Assembly: GCA_001438605.1 (NCBI GenBank)
Contig: LIDE01000002.1
Span: forward strand, 17,473-81,472
Direction: 5' to 3'
DNA from: SAR92 bacterium BACL16 MAG-120619-bin48
GTDB lineage: Bacteria > Pseudomonadota > Gammaproteobacteria > Pseudomonadales > Porticoccaceae
Length of the DNA stretch: 64,000 nt
Shown: in pieces, positions 28,818-37,235 of the stretch
How positions within the stretch are numbered: the first letter of the stretch is position 1
Layout of the letters: each line of letters starts with the position of its first letter
The notes under the pieces: generated by a model
What the model was told of the DNA's origin: nothing
Databases searched by the model: none
What the model saw: only the letters and a program-made list of their open reading frames with translations
Translations under genes and position numbers: made by a program

Positions 28818-30200
28818 ATGAAGATAATAATTGTTGGTGCAGGACAGGTAGGCGGCACACTGGCAGAAAATCTCGCTCGGGAATACAACGACATTACAGT
28901 GGTCGACATTAGCGAAGTCGCCCTGCGATCGTTAAAAGATCGCCTCGACATTCGCACCATTGTCGGCACAGGCTCGCACCCCGATGTTTTAGTCGATGCG
29001 GGCATTGAAGAAGCCGATATGATAGTCGCTGTGACCAACAGCGACGAAATTAATATTATTGCCTGCCAAGTTGCTTACTCCCTGTTCCACACGCCAACAA
29101 AAATCGCCCGTGTTCGCGCCCCCAATTACACCAACCCCAAGTACAAAGAAAAACTCTTCAACGATAAGCATATGCCCGTGGATGTCATGATCACCCCCGA
29201 GCAAGTAGTCACGGACTACATTCAAAAGCTTATCGAGCAACCCGGTGCACTGCAGGTATTGGACTTTGCCGATGGCAGCATTCAGCTGGTTGGTTTGCGT
29301 GCCGCAAAAGATAGCCCCTTGGTCGGCCAACAACTGCGCACCCTGAAAGAACACATGCCCAACGTAGACGCCCGCGTCGCCGCCGTTTTTGGCAAGCAGG
29401 GGGCGCTGTTCCCGACCGGTGACACGGTGATTGAAGACGGTGATGAGGTGTTTTTTGTTGCCGCCAAAAAGAACATCCGCAAAGTTATGAGCGAATTACA
29501 ACGACTGGAAAAGCCCTACCACCGTTTAATGATTGCAGGGGGTGGCAATATTGGCTTCCGGCTGGCGCAAGCGCTGGAAGACAGCTATCAAATCAAGCTG
29601 ATTGAGTTTTCTCACCGACGCGCCAGCTACCTCTCGGAACAACTCAATAAAACAGTCGTGCTGAAGGGATCGGCAACCGACCAAGAGCTACTGCTAGATG
29701 AAAACATCAACAAGACCGATGTCTTTCTAGCCCTCACCAATGACGACGAAGTTAATATCATGGCATCCCTGTTGGCGAAAAAACTCGGCGCGCGGAAAGT
29801 TATGACACTCATCAACAACCCCGTCTATGCAGAACTGATGCAGGGCGGCGGCATTGATGTCGCCATCTCACCACAACAGGCAACCACTAGCTCACTGCTC
29901 ACCCATGTGCGCCAAGGCGACATGGTTTGTGTGCACTCACTTCGCAGGGGTGCTGCAGAAGTGCTCGAAATTGTCGTTCATGGTGATGAAAAAAGCTCGC
30001 GCGTTGTGGGTCGCGCAATCGGTGATATAAAGTCGCCGCCAGGTGCAACCCTCGCCGCGCTGGTGCGCAACGGGGAAGTACTTATTGCCCACCATGACAC
30101 GGTTATTGAAAGCGGGGACCACGTCATTGTCTTCGTGGTCGACAAAAACAACACCAAAGCCGTAGAAAAATTATTTGCCGTTGGTTTTTCCTTTTTTTAG
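28818..30200 (+). CDS. trkA: Trk potassium transporter, NAD-binding regulatory subunit
   Basis: Cytoplasmic peripheral subunit gating TrkH. It is built from two repeats, each a Rossmann RCK-N domain plus RCK-C domain. First nucleotide site KIIIVGAGQVGGTLAENLA (2-20), second MIAGGGNIGFRLAQALE (about 236-252). Length 460 is typical. It lies 13 bp upstream of trkH and downstream of rsmB; the rsmB-trkA neighbourhood is conserved in enterics and Pseudomonas. Confidence 0.96.
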   Translation: MKIIIVGAGQVGGTLAENLAREYNDITVVDISEVALRSLKDRLDIRTIVGTGSHPDVLVDAGIEEADMIVAVTNSDEINIIACQVAYSLFHTPTKIARVRAPNYTNPKYKEKLFNDKHMPVDVMITPEQVVTDYIQKLIEQPGALQVLDFADGSIQLVGLRAAKDSPLVGQQLRTLKEHMPNVDARVAAVFGKQGALFPTGDTVIEDGDEVFFVAAKKNIRKVMSELQRLEKPYHRLMIAGGGNIGFRLAQALEDSYQIKLIEFSHRRASYLSEQLNKTVVLKGSATDQELLLDENINKTDVFLALTNDDEVNIMASLLAKKLGARKVMTLINNPVYAELMQGGGIDVAISPQQATTSSLLTHVRQGDMVCVHSLRRGAAEVLEIVVHGDEKSSRVVGRAIGDIKSPPGATLAALVRNGEVLIAHHDTVIESGDHVIVFVVDKNNTKAVEKLFAVGFSFF

Positions 30201-30213
30201 AGCGTAGCTAACT

Positions 30214-31662
30214 ATGCACTTCAATATCATTGCCCGTATTCTTGGCATCTTGCTGATGATTTTCAGCCTGACAATGCTGCCGCCGATTGTGGTGGCCATT
30301 ATCTACGATGAAAACACATCCGCGACTTTTGCCCTGGCATTTGCCATCACTCAAGTTGTCGGCCTGATATTTTGGCTACCCTCAAAACGGGTCAATGCAG
30401 AGATGCGCACCCGCGACGGTTTCCTGATTACGGTCTTCTTTTGGCTGGTATTAAGTACCTTCGGCGCGCTGCCACTGATGCTCTCCGAGGCACCGCATCT
30501 GAGCTTTATCGACGCCTTATTCGAGTCGGTGTCAGGGCTGACTACAACGGGCGCAACCGTGATCTCTGGGCTCGACAACTTGCCCAAGTCTATTCTTTAT
30601 TACCGGCAGCAGCTGCAGTGGCTGGGCGGCATTGGTATTGTGGTCATCGCGGTGGCGATTCTACCTATGCTTGGCGTCGGTGGCATGCAGCTCTATCGCA
30701 CAGAAACACCGGGGCCCATGAAGGACTCCAAGCTAACGCCGCGCATTACTGAAACCGCCAATGTGCTGTTTAAGATCTATCTCGGCCTCACCGCGCTGTG
30801 CGCACTGGCCTATTGGCTTGCCGGCATGTCCGGCTTTGATGCCATTAGCCACAGCTTTTCGACCGTCGCCATTGGCGGCTTTTCAACCCATGATGCCAGT
30901 ATCGGTTTCTTCGACAGCTCGGCCATTATGGCTATTTGCGCCTTTTTTATGGTTATCTCTGGGATTAACTTTGCCCTGCACTTCCATGTCTTGCACGACC
31001 GCAAGCTCTCTCACTACTGGGCAGATCCTGAAGCGAAAATGTACCTCTGCCTGCTTGGTGGCGGCATTGTCATCACATCGCTCTACCTCTACTACAGCGG
31101 AACCTACGGTTGGAATGACAGCTTTAGCCAAGGCGCCTTCCACCTTATTTCGATCATGACGACAACCGGTTTCACCACTGACAACTTCAGCGCCTGGCCA
31201 AGCTTTTTGCCGTTCTTTTTGCTGTTTTTATCGTTTTTTGGCGCCTGCGCGGGGTCGACCGGCGGTGGGATAAAGATTGGCCGTATGCTGATACTTGGCC
31301 AACAGTGTATACGCGAGATCTATCGGCTAGTGCACCCAAATGCACTGCTGCCCATTAAAATTCAAAACCGCAAAATACCCAATCGTGTGGCCGACGCCAT
31401 TTGGGCCTTTTTTGGTGCCTATCTAGCGATTTTTTATCTGATGGTACTGCTTTTACTTGGCTCTGGACTGGATTATGTAACGGCTTGGTCAGCAACTGCC
31501 GCAAGCCTGAATAACTTGGGCCCAGGCCTTGGTGAAGTAGCGATCAATTTTGCCGACATCAATAGCTTTGCCAAGTGGGTGCTGTGCTGGGGAATGCTGC
31601 TGGGGCGGCTTGAAATTTTCACCTTGCTGGTGCTGTTTACGCCCACATTCTGGAAAAGCTAA
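30214..31662 (+). CDS. trkH: Trk potassium transporter, membrane subunit
   Basis: Potassium channel-like transporter of the SKT superfamily with four M1-P-M2 repeats. Pore-loop signatures are visible as SVSGLTTTGATVISGL, FSTVAIGGFSTHDAS, SIMTTTGFTTDNFSAWP and ATAASLNNLGPGLG. Length 482 is normal. It follows trkA closely, so both subunits are made from one operon. A short convergent spacer separates it from the zinc-protease-family gene. Confidence 0.96.
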   Translation: MHFNIIARILGILLMIFSLTMLPPIVVAIIYDENTSATFALAFAITQVVGLIFWLPSKRVNAEMRTRDGFLITVFFWLVLSTFGALPLMLSEAPHLSFIDALFESVSGLTTTGATVISGLDNLPKSILYYRQQLQWLGGIGIVVIAVAILPMLGVGGMQLYRTETPGPMKDSKLTPRITETANVLFKIYLGLTALCALAYWLAGMSGFDAISHSFSTVAIGGFSTHDASIGFFDSSAIMAICAFFMVISGINFALHFHVLHDRKLSHYWADPEAKMYLCLLGGGIVITSLYLYYSGTYGWNDSFSQGAFHLISIMTTTGFTTDNFSAWPSFLPFFLLFLSFFGACAGSTGGGIKIGRMLILGQQCIREIYRLVHPNALLPIKIQNRKIPNRVADAIWAFFGAYLAIFYLMVLLLLGSGLDYVTAWSATAASLNNLGPGLGEVAINFADINSFAKWVLCWGMLLGRLEIFTLLVLFTPTFWKS

Positions 31663-31710
31663 TCTATTTTAGGCGCGTTGATGCGTCGGTATAGTAATGA
31701 TGCCGCGCAG

Positions 31711-32196
31711 TCACTCCGGCCTTACGTCAGCGCTACCAATGCCGTAAAGCGCGGCGAGGCGCGCTTTGCTGAGGCGACCCAAATTCATTTTTACGGCAGG
31801 ATCGACAAGAACACGATGGGCCATCGCCTCGCGGCCTAAGAGCATGCGATAACCCATACTGTCTCTATTTGTCAGCGTTATCTCTGTCTCCCACGTGTGC
31901 TCACCAAGTGTTAGCGGAACCTTGATGACGTAGCGCCTCTCAATCGTACCCGTGCTGCTTTTTACCGCTCTGCGATCAAAAATTGGCGCTTCGCATTGCC
32001 GAACAACAGCGCGATTTTTTTGCAGCGGGTGCACATCAAAAGAGACCCAGCGCACTCCCTCGCGAGAAAACGCTCGAATATTGAACGCGTGCAGGGCGGA
32101 CGTCTTAGCACCAGAGTCGACGCGCGCTTTTACCGCAGGAATGCCGATATCCGGAAGAAGGCACCACTCTTCACTGCCGACAATGATTTTTTCCAC
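31711..32196 (-). CDS. Retropepsin-like ATP-dependent zinc protease family protein
   Basis: Protein of the family annotated as putative ATP-dependent zinc proteases (RimK-associated, PF05618-like). The fold is retropepsin-like: PDIGIPAVKARVDSGAKTSA contains the Asp-Ser-Gly-Ala active-site-type loop near residue 28, and TNRDSMGYRMLLGREAMAHR is the conserved C-terminal region. Proteolytic activity is not established for most members. It starts with GTG, preceded by AGGCGG. The 161-residue length is typical. The upstream gene on the same strand is a TRAP binding lipoprotein; a functional link is not obvious. Confidence 0.82.
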   Translation of the reverse strand: MEKIIVGSEEWCLLPDIGIPAVKARVDSGAKTSALHAFNIRAFSREGVRWVSFDVHPLQKNRAVVRQCEAPIFDRRAVKSSTGTIERRYVIKVPLTLGEHTWETEITLTNRDSMGYRMLLGREAMAHRVLVDPAVKMNLGRLSKARLAALYGIGSADVRPE

Positions 32197-32212
32197 AGTA
32201 GCGGCCGCCTAA

Positions 32213-33298
32213 CTATTGTCTGCGGGCGTTGTAATACGCCTCTTCGGAAATCCCATGATAAGCTTTGGCTTGAATCGCAAAGGCTTTCATTGATTCAGCG
32301 ATACGGCGAGAGAGGGGATCTTCGCTCGCCAACTCTTCAACCACTTCCGCAGATAAGCGCTTAAACTCTGCCAGCACATCATCAGGCAATTTTTTAACCT
32401 GAACACCGTGCTTTTCCACTAACTCAATGAGCGCTGCATTGTTGCGCGCGGTGTACTCGTTGAGCATATCTTGATTGGCGGCAGCGGCGGCAACCTCAAC
32501 AATGGCTTGCAAATCTGCCGGCAGCGATTCGTAAGCGGCTTTATTGATAATCAGCTCCAAGGTCGGACCCGGCTCCTGCCAGCCGGGGTAATAGTAATAC
32601 TTCGCTACCTGATGGAAGCCAAAAGCCAGATCATTGTAGGGGCCAACCCATTCTGTTGCGTCAATCACACCTGTCTGCATAGAAGTGTACAACTCGCCGC
32701 CGGGCAGGTTGATCGACGTGCCGCCGGCGCGGGTAAAGACTTCGCCGCCAAGACCTGGAATGCGCATTTTCAACCCTTTGAGATCGGCAATTGAATTAAT
32801 CTCTCGATTAAACCAACCCGCCATCTGCACGCCAGTATTGCCACCGGCGAAGGGAATTAAATTAAAGGGAGCATAAAGCTCTCGCCACAGCTCAAGCCCG
32901 CCGCCATATTGCAGCCACGCGTTCATTTCCTGCGCGTTGAGGCCAAAAGGAACCGCAGTATAAAACACACTGGCCGGCACTTTGCCCTTCCAATAGTAAG
33001 AGGCGCCGTGACCAATCTGTGCCGTCCCTTGAGAGACCGCATCGAAAACTTCAAATGCGGGTACCAGCTGACCAGCGCCAAACACTTTAATCTTCAGCCG
33101 GCCATTGCTCATGCGCTCGACGTTTTTGGCAAAATTCTCAGGCGCTGTGCCAAGACCGGGGAAATTTTTCGGCCATGTGGTCACCAGCTTCCACTGAAAA
33201 GACTGCTGCGCCGTGGGCTCAACGTCGCCCGTGGTGGTAGATCGATCGGCGCAACTGACCAACAGCACGCACAACAAAGCAAAGCTCACTACTCGCAT
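32213..33298 (-). CDS. TRAP transporter solute-binding lipoprotein, DctP family
   Basis: Periplasmic binding protein for organic acids. The N-terminus has a lipobox (VLLVSCADRS, Cys16), so it is probably anchored to a membrane. Conserved segments are WKLVTTWPKNFPGLGTAPEN, GASYYWKGKVP, LKMRIPGLGGEVFTRAGG and VIDATEWVGPYNDLAFG. These resemble the subgroup binding 2-oxoacids such as the Rhodobacter TakP protein; the ligand is inference. The membrane subunits DctQ and DctM are not adjacent, so it is an orphan here. Confidence 0.87.
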   Translation of the reverse strand: MRVVSFALLCVLLVSCADRSTTTGDVEPTAQQSFQWKLVTTWPKNFPGLGTAPENFAKNVERMSNGRLKIKVFGAGQLVPAFEVFDAVSQGTAQIGHGASYYWKGKVPASVFYTAVPFGLNAQEMNAWLQYGGGLELWRELYAPFNLIPFAGGNTGVQMAGWFNREINSIADLKGLKMRIPGLGGEVFTRAGGTSINLPGGELYTSMQTGVIDATEWVGPYNDLAFGFHQVAKYYYYPGWQEPGPTLELIINKAAYESLPADLQAIVEVAAAAANQDMLNEYTARNNAALIELVEKHGVQVKKLPDDVLAEFKRLSAEVVEELASEDPLSRRIAESMKAFAIQAKAYHGISEEAYYNARRQ

Positions 33299-33333
33299 TT
33301 AATACCCCTTCTTCTCTGATCTTTAGAATTTGG

Positions 33334-35493
33334 CTACAAGGCGGCCAAATTAGCCGATGCCAAAATTAGTATTTTTGTTCCCGCGTCTGCAAAACGCACA
33401 TGCACTCTAGCCCGCGGGCCCATGCCTTCAAAGTTTAGAATAACACCCTCGCCATACACCCCGTGAAAAACCCCCTGGCCAAGACTAAAGCCAGTGCTCT
33501 CGTTCTCATCGCTAAGCATGCCTGCCCGAGCGTAACTGGTGGGGCGACTGACCGTGCTCTGCAAACGCACCTCTTCAATCACCTCTTTGGGAATGTCGCG
33601 AATAAATCGCGACACGGAATTAAAGGACTCGCTGCCGTATATCGAGCGCGTTTCCGCAAACGTCAGATAGAGTTTTTTCATCGCGCGGGTAATACCCACG
33701 TAGGCCAGTCGGCGCTCTTCTTCGAGGCGGCCGGGCTCATCTAATGACATTTTATGGGGAAACAGATTTTCTTCCATACCGGCGATAAACACCAGCGGGT
33801 ACTCCAACCCTTTGGCGCTGTGCAAGGTCATCAACTGTACCGCATCCTGGTCTTCATCGGCTTGGCGATCGCCCGCGTCCAGCGCAACTTGATCGAGAAA
33901 CTGTGGCAGAATCGGCTGTGTTTGATCTTCTGGCTCGAAATTGCGACAGGCGCCAATGAGTTCCTCAAGGTTTTCTACCCGAGATTGACCGCGTTCGCCT
34001 TTTTCGCGACGGTGCATCTCAATTAAACCACTCCGGCCAATGGCGTGCTCTGCCTGCTCGTGAAGCGGCAACTCATTGAGCTGACCACTCATCTCGTTAA
34101 TCAGCTCCAAAAACACGGCCACTGCATTGCTTGCTCGGGCAGGCATGCGACTTTCACTAACCATGGCGGCCGCTGCAGTCCACAGCGACGTCGACTGCTC
34201 GCGGGCGAGACTGCGAATAGCCTCAATGGTGCGATCGCCAATACCCCGTGGCGGCACGTTAACGACACGCTCAAACGCAGTGTCGTCGTGGCAGTTCATC
34301 ATCAGGCGCAGGTAGGCGAGGGCGTTTTTAATTTCCAAGCGCTCGTAAAAACGCTGGCCGCCGTAAATACGGTAGGGAATATCGGCCTGCAGCAACGCTG
34401 CTTCAAGCACTCGAGATTGCGCGTTGGAGCGGTAAAGAATGGCGGCGTCGGCGCGCTGATTCCCCTGCTGAACCCAACTGTGCAGCCGGTCAGCGATATA
34501 GCGTGCTTCGTCGTGCTCATTGAAGGCAGCGTAAAGCGCGATGGGCTCGCCCTCGCCAGAGTCGGTCCACAGATTTTTCCCTAAACGCTCGGCATTGCGG
34601 GCAATAACCGCATTCGCGGCGGTCAAAATATTGGCAGTGGAGCGGTAATTTTGCTCGAGCTTAACAATATGTGTGCCCGCAAAATGGCGTTCGTAGCTGA
34701 GAATATTTTCGACTTTAGCGCCGCGCCAGCCATAGATTGATTGGTCATCGTCGCCCACCGCAGTAACACCACTGGTGGTGCCAGCGAGTAACCGCAGCCA
34801 AGCATATTGCACGGCGTTGGTATCTTGAAATTCGTCCACAAGAATATGCCGAAAGCGCTGCTGATAATGCTCAAGCACCGCGGGGTGTTGTTTCCACAAC
34901 TCCAGCGCACGCAGTAGCAATTCAGCAAAATCAATAACGCCAAGGCGATTGCAGACATCTTCGTACTCACGGTAGATGCGCAGCATGGTTGCCAGATGGG
35001 GGTCGCCGGTCTCATGGATATGGGCGGCGCGCAGACCCTCGTCTTTCTGCCCATTAATCCACCACTGGGCCTGTTTCGGCGGCCAGCGTTGCTCATCGAG
35101 ATCCATACTGCGCATAACGCGCTTTACCAAGCGCAACTGGTCGTCAGAATCTAATATTTGAAAATTTTCGGGAAGGCTAACATCGCGCCAGTGCGCTTTT
35201 AACAAACGGTGAGCGAGCCCGTGAAAGGTGCCCACCCACATGCCGCGTAGCGACATCCCCAATAACTCGTCTATCCGCTCGCGCATTTCCCGCGCCGCTT
35301 TATTGGTAAAGGTTACCGCTAAAATTCCGTAGGGCGAGATATTATCGACCTGAATTTTCCAAGCGATGCGATGCACCAATACGCGAGTTTTGCCGCTACC
35401 TGCGCCAGCCAACACCAGTAAGTGCTGTCTGTCACTGGTCACCGCTTCTTCTTGCGCTGGATTGAGATTTTTGAGTATCGAGGTTACGTCCAT
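33334..35493 (-). CDS. uvrD: DNA helicase II (UvrD)
   Basis: Superfamily 1A 3'-5' helicase for nucleotide-excision and mismatch repair. Motifs in order are I LAGAGSGKTRVL, II VDEFQDTNAVQY, III GDDDQSIYGWRGA, IV LEQNYRST, V MTLHSAKGLEYPLVF and VI YVGITRAMKKL. A Tudor-like C-terminal region follows. The frame is open to an ATG at 35514, but the start MDVTSILKNLNPAQEEAV at 35493 parallels E. coli UvrD and gives 719 residues, almost identical in length. No LexA box is evident upstream. Confidence 0.96.
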   Translation of the reverse strand: MDVTSILKNLNPAQEEAVTSDRQHLLVLAGAGSGKTRVLVHRIAWKIQVDNISPYGILAVTFTNKAAREMRERIDELLGMSLRGMWVGTFHGLAHRLLKAHWRDVSLPENFQILDSDDQLRLVKRVMRSMDLDEQRWPPKQAQWWINGQKDEGLRAAHIHETGDPHLATMLRIYREYEDVCNRLGVIDFAELLLRALELWKQHPAVLEHYQQRFRHILVDEFQDTNAVQYAWLRLLAGTTSGVTAVGDDDQSIYGWRGAKVENILSYERHFAGTHIVKLEQNYRSTANILTAANAVIARNAERLGKNLWTDSGEGEPIALYAAFNEHDEARYIADRLHSWVQQGNQRADAAILYRSNAQSRVLEAALLQADIPYRIYGGQRFYERLEIKNALAYLRLMMNCHDDTAFERVVNVPPRGIGDRTIEAIRSLAREQSTSLWTAAAAMVSESRMPARASNAVAVFLELINEMSGQLNELPLHEQAEHAIGRSGLIEMHRREKGERGQSRVENLEELIGACRNFEPEDQTQPILPQFLDQVALDAGDRQADEDQDAVQLMTLHSAKGLEYPLVFIAGMEENLFPHKMSLDEPGRLEEERRLAYVGITRAMKKLYLTFAETRSIYGSESFNSVSRFIRDIPKEVIEEVRLQSTVSRPTSYARAGMLSDENESTGFSLGQGVFHGVYGEGVILNFEGMGPRARVHVRFADAGTKILILASANLAAL

Positions 35494-35625
35494 AGGCCCG
35501 TATTCTAACAACATGTTCTCTGCAGTTGTTGGGCAAAATAGAGTTTAAATAGCGTTTATTTCGCCGTTGAACAAACACGCTAGCAAAGATTTTTACTACA
35601 TAACTAGCATTAAACAGGGTTTTCT

Positions 35626-35640
35626 TGTAAATTTTTTACA
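35626..35640. promoter_or_regulatory. HexR-type operator upstream of the RpiR-family gene
   Basis: TGTAAATTTTTTACA has palindromic 6-bp arms TGTAAA/TTTACA. It matches the published gammaproteobacterial HexR motif form (TGTAAT-N3-ATTACA type). It ends 20 bp before the start codon of the HexR-like gene, so autoregulation is likely. Confidence 0.65.
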
Positions 35641-35660
35641 TAACTAATTTTGGCCGACCT

Positions 35661-36509
35661 ATGAAACCCGCACAATTGACCCAAACTATTAGCGACACTC
35701 TCGATAGCCTGCGTAAATCCGAGCGCAAAGTGGCCGAGTTTGTCCTCAAAGAGCCGCTCGGTGTTATTCGCATGCGCATCGTTGATCTGGCGCGCCAAGC
35801 AGCCGTGAGTGAACCGACCGTTGTGCGCTTCTGCCGCGCCGTCGGCTGTCATGGCTTTCAAGATTTTAAGCTAGCCTTGGCGCAACAGTTGGCCTCGAGC
35901 CCGAGCTTTGGCCAAATCGCCGTCACTGATACCGACTCAACACGGGAATACACCCACAAAGTCTTTGATTCAACTGTCGACACTTTGCTCAAAGTACGCG
36001 ATAGCTTGGCACTACAGAACCTTGAAGCCGCTGTTTCGGCAATTTGTCACGCCGGCCGGGTGGAATTTTACGGCTTCGGCGCCTCCGCCGCGGTAGCTTT
36101 TGATGCGCAGCATAAGTTTTTTAGGCTGCAGATTACCTCTGCCGCTTACTCGGACCCGCATTTGCAAAATATGTCCGCAACGTCGCTACAGCCCGGCGAT
36201 GTGGTGATTGCTATTTCTCAGTCTGGGCGCACGCAGGCGCTGCTCGATTCCATGGAGTTAGTGAAAAAAGCGGGGGGCATTATTATTGGTTTGGCGCCCA
36301 GCGGATCGCCGATTGCGCGCAGTGCCACCATTGCCATAGAAATAGACGCAAAAGAAGATATTCAGATTTACACACCGCTGTCATCGCGTATCGCTCATCT
36401 CGCGGTCATCGATGTCTTAGCGATCGGTGTCGCACAAAAGAAAGGACCACAATTGCAGGCCCATTTACAGCAACTTCAGGCGGGACTGGCGTCTCTGCGC
36501 AGCGACTGA
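35661..36509 (+). CDS. hexR: MurR/RpiR family regulator, HexR-like
   Basis: Transcription factor with an N-terminal helix-turn-helix (about 1-80; LARQAAVSEPTVVRFCRAVG) and a C-terminal SIS sugar-phosphate domain (about 110-270; FYGFGASAAVAFDAQHKFFR, AISQSGRTQALLDSM). The close pattern match to HexR, including the KSERKVAEFVL and DFKLALAQQLA segments, points to control of glucose/Entner-Doudoroff genes in response to KDPG. No sugar catabolic gene lies nearby, so targets must be elsewhere. A HexR-like palindrome lies 20 bp upstream. Confidence 0.85.
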   Translation: MKPAQLTQTISDTLDSLRKSERKVAEFVLKEPLGVIRMRIVDLARQAAVSEPTVVRFCRAVGCHGFQDFKLALAQQLASSPSFGQIAVTDTDSTREYTHKVFDSTVDTLLKVRDSLALQNLEAAVSAICHAGRVEFYGFGASAAVAFDAQHKFFRLQITSAAYSDPHLQNMSATSLQPGDVVIAISQSGRTQALLDSMELVKKAGGIIIGLAPSGSPIARSATIAIEIDAKEDIQIYTPLSSRIAHLAVIDVLAIGVAQKKGPQLQAHLQQLQAGLASLRSD

Positions 36510-36531
36510 GACGTCCTTTGTCTTAGTTGTC

Positions 36532-36933
36532 TTAGTGGTGACTCTGAGACACCACTCGCACAATGCCTGCAATAGACACGCGCATGCCGTGATGCACAGC
36601 GTCGGCGAATAGGTCAGGATCAATCTCCGTTGTCCAATCAAGGCGACAGCGATCATCGTCAACCGCTGACACCTGCATTGTCGCCAGATGATGTTTGATC
36701 GGTGTGCGGGTTTCAACCGCGGAGTATTGTAAGGTTTTGGCGTCATTATCGAGCAGCAAAATCCGCTCTTTCACTTGGCCCATGCCCTCCATCTCAAAAA
36801 CGCGACAGCTTCCCTCGAGCCGAATAGCGTCAACTGTAGGCACCCAATCGCACCGAGTGACATCCGACAAAATGGCCCAAAGATGCTCGGCGGAACAGGC
36901 TAAAACCACGGTTTCTTTAATTATTTTCAACAT
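36532..36933 (-). CDS. SRPBCC family protein
   Basis: Protein of 133 residues with the START/Bet v1-like (polyketide cyclase/dehydrase) pattern. It opens IIKETVVLACSAEHLWAILSD, a typical first strand and helix pair. The middle has EGMGQVKERILLLDNDAKTLQY and the C-terminal region is helical. Such proteins bind hydrophobic ligands in a central cavity; the ligand is unknown. It converges on hexR with a 22-bp gap and has no evident operon partner. Confidence 0.75.
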   Translation of the reverse strand: MLKIIKETVVLACSAEHLWAILSDVTRCDWVPTVDAIRLEGSCRVFEMEGMGQVKERILLLDNDAKTLQYSAVETRTPIKHHLATMQVSAVDDDRCRLDWTTEIDPDLFADAVHHGMRVSIAGIVRVVSQSHH

Positions 36934-36998
36934 AATGCTGTGGTCCGAATGGTGGATGAGCTTTGTAGCTAACAGTTTTGTAGGCGACGATTTTGTCT

Positions 36999-37229
36999 TT
37001 AGGTATTTTTAAATCTTTGATAAAGCGATATTGATCCTTTTAAGAACCAAACAACCACGGCTCCCCACCACAATGGAAAAAACCAATCGTTTTTGTCTGT
37101 TCCATTCCACTCTAACCACTCAAAAACAAAACCCTCGACAAACAAATCAAATGACAGAAGAACAAAAAAACCAAATATCCACATTAGGAAAAAATTTAGA
37201 TTACTTAGTTTTTTCATCCACTGTTCCAT
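36999..37229 (-). CDS. Small two-helix membrane protein, uncharacterised
   Basis: An ORF of 76 codons directly after the glmS stop (6-bp gap) on the same strand. It predicts two hydrophobic helices (about 11-32 and 49-66) rich in Phe and Trp, ending with a basic tail. An in-frame ATG also exists at 37217. No ribosome site is convincing. The segment is visibly more AT-rich than its neighbours, and I recognise no family. It could be a late addition behind glmS or a non-coding remnant. Confidence 0.5.
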   Translation of the reverse strand: MEQWMKKLSNLNFFLMWIFGFFVLLSFDLFVEGFVFEWLEWNGTDKNDWFFPLWWGAVVVWFLKGSISLYQRFKNT

Positions 37230-37235
37230 ACAAAA

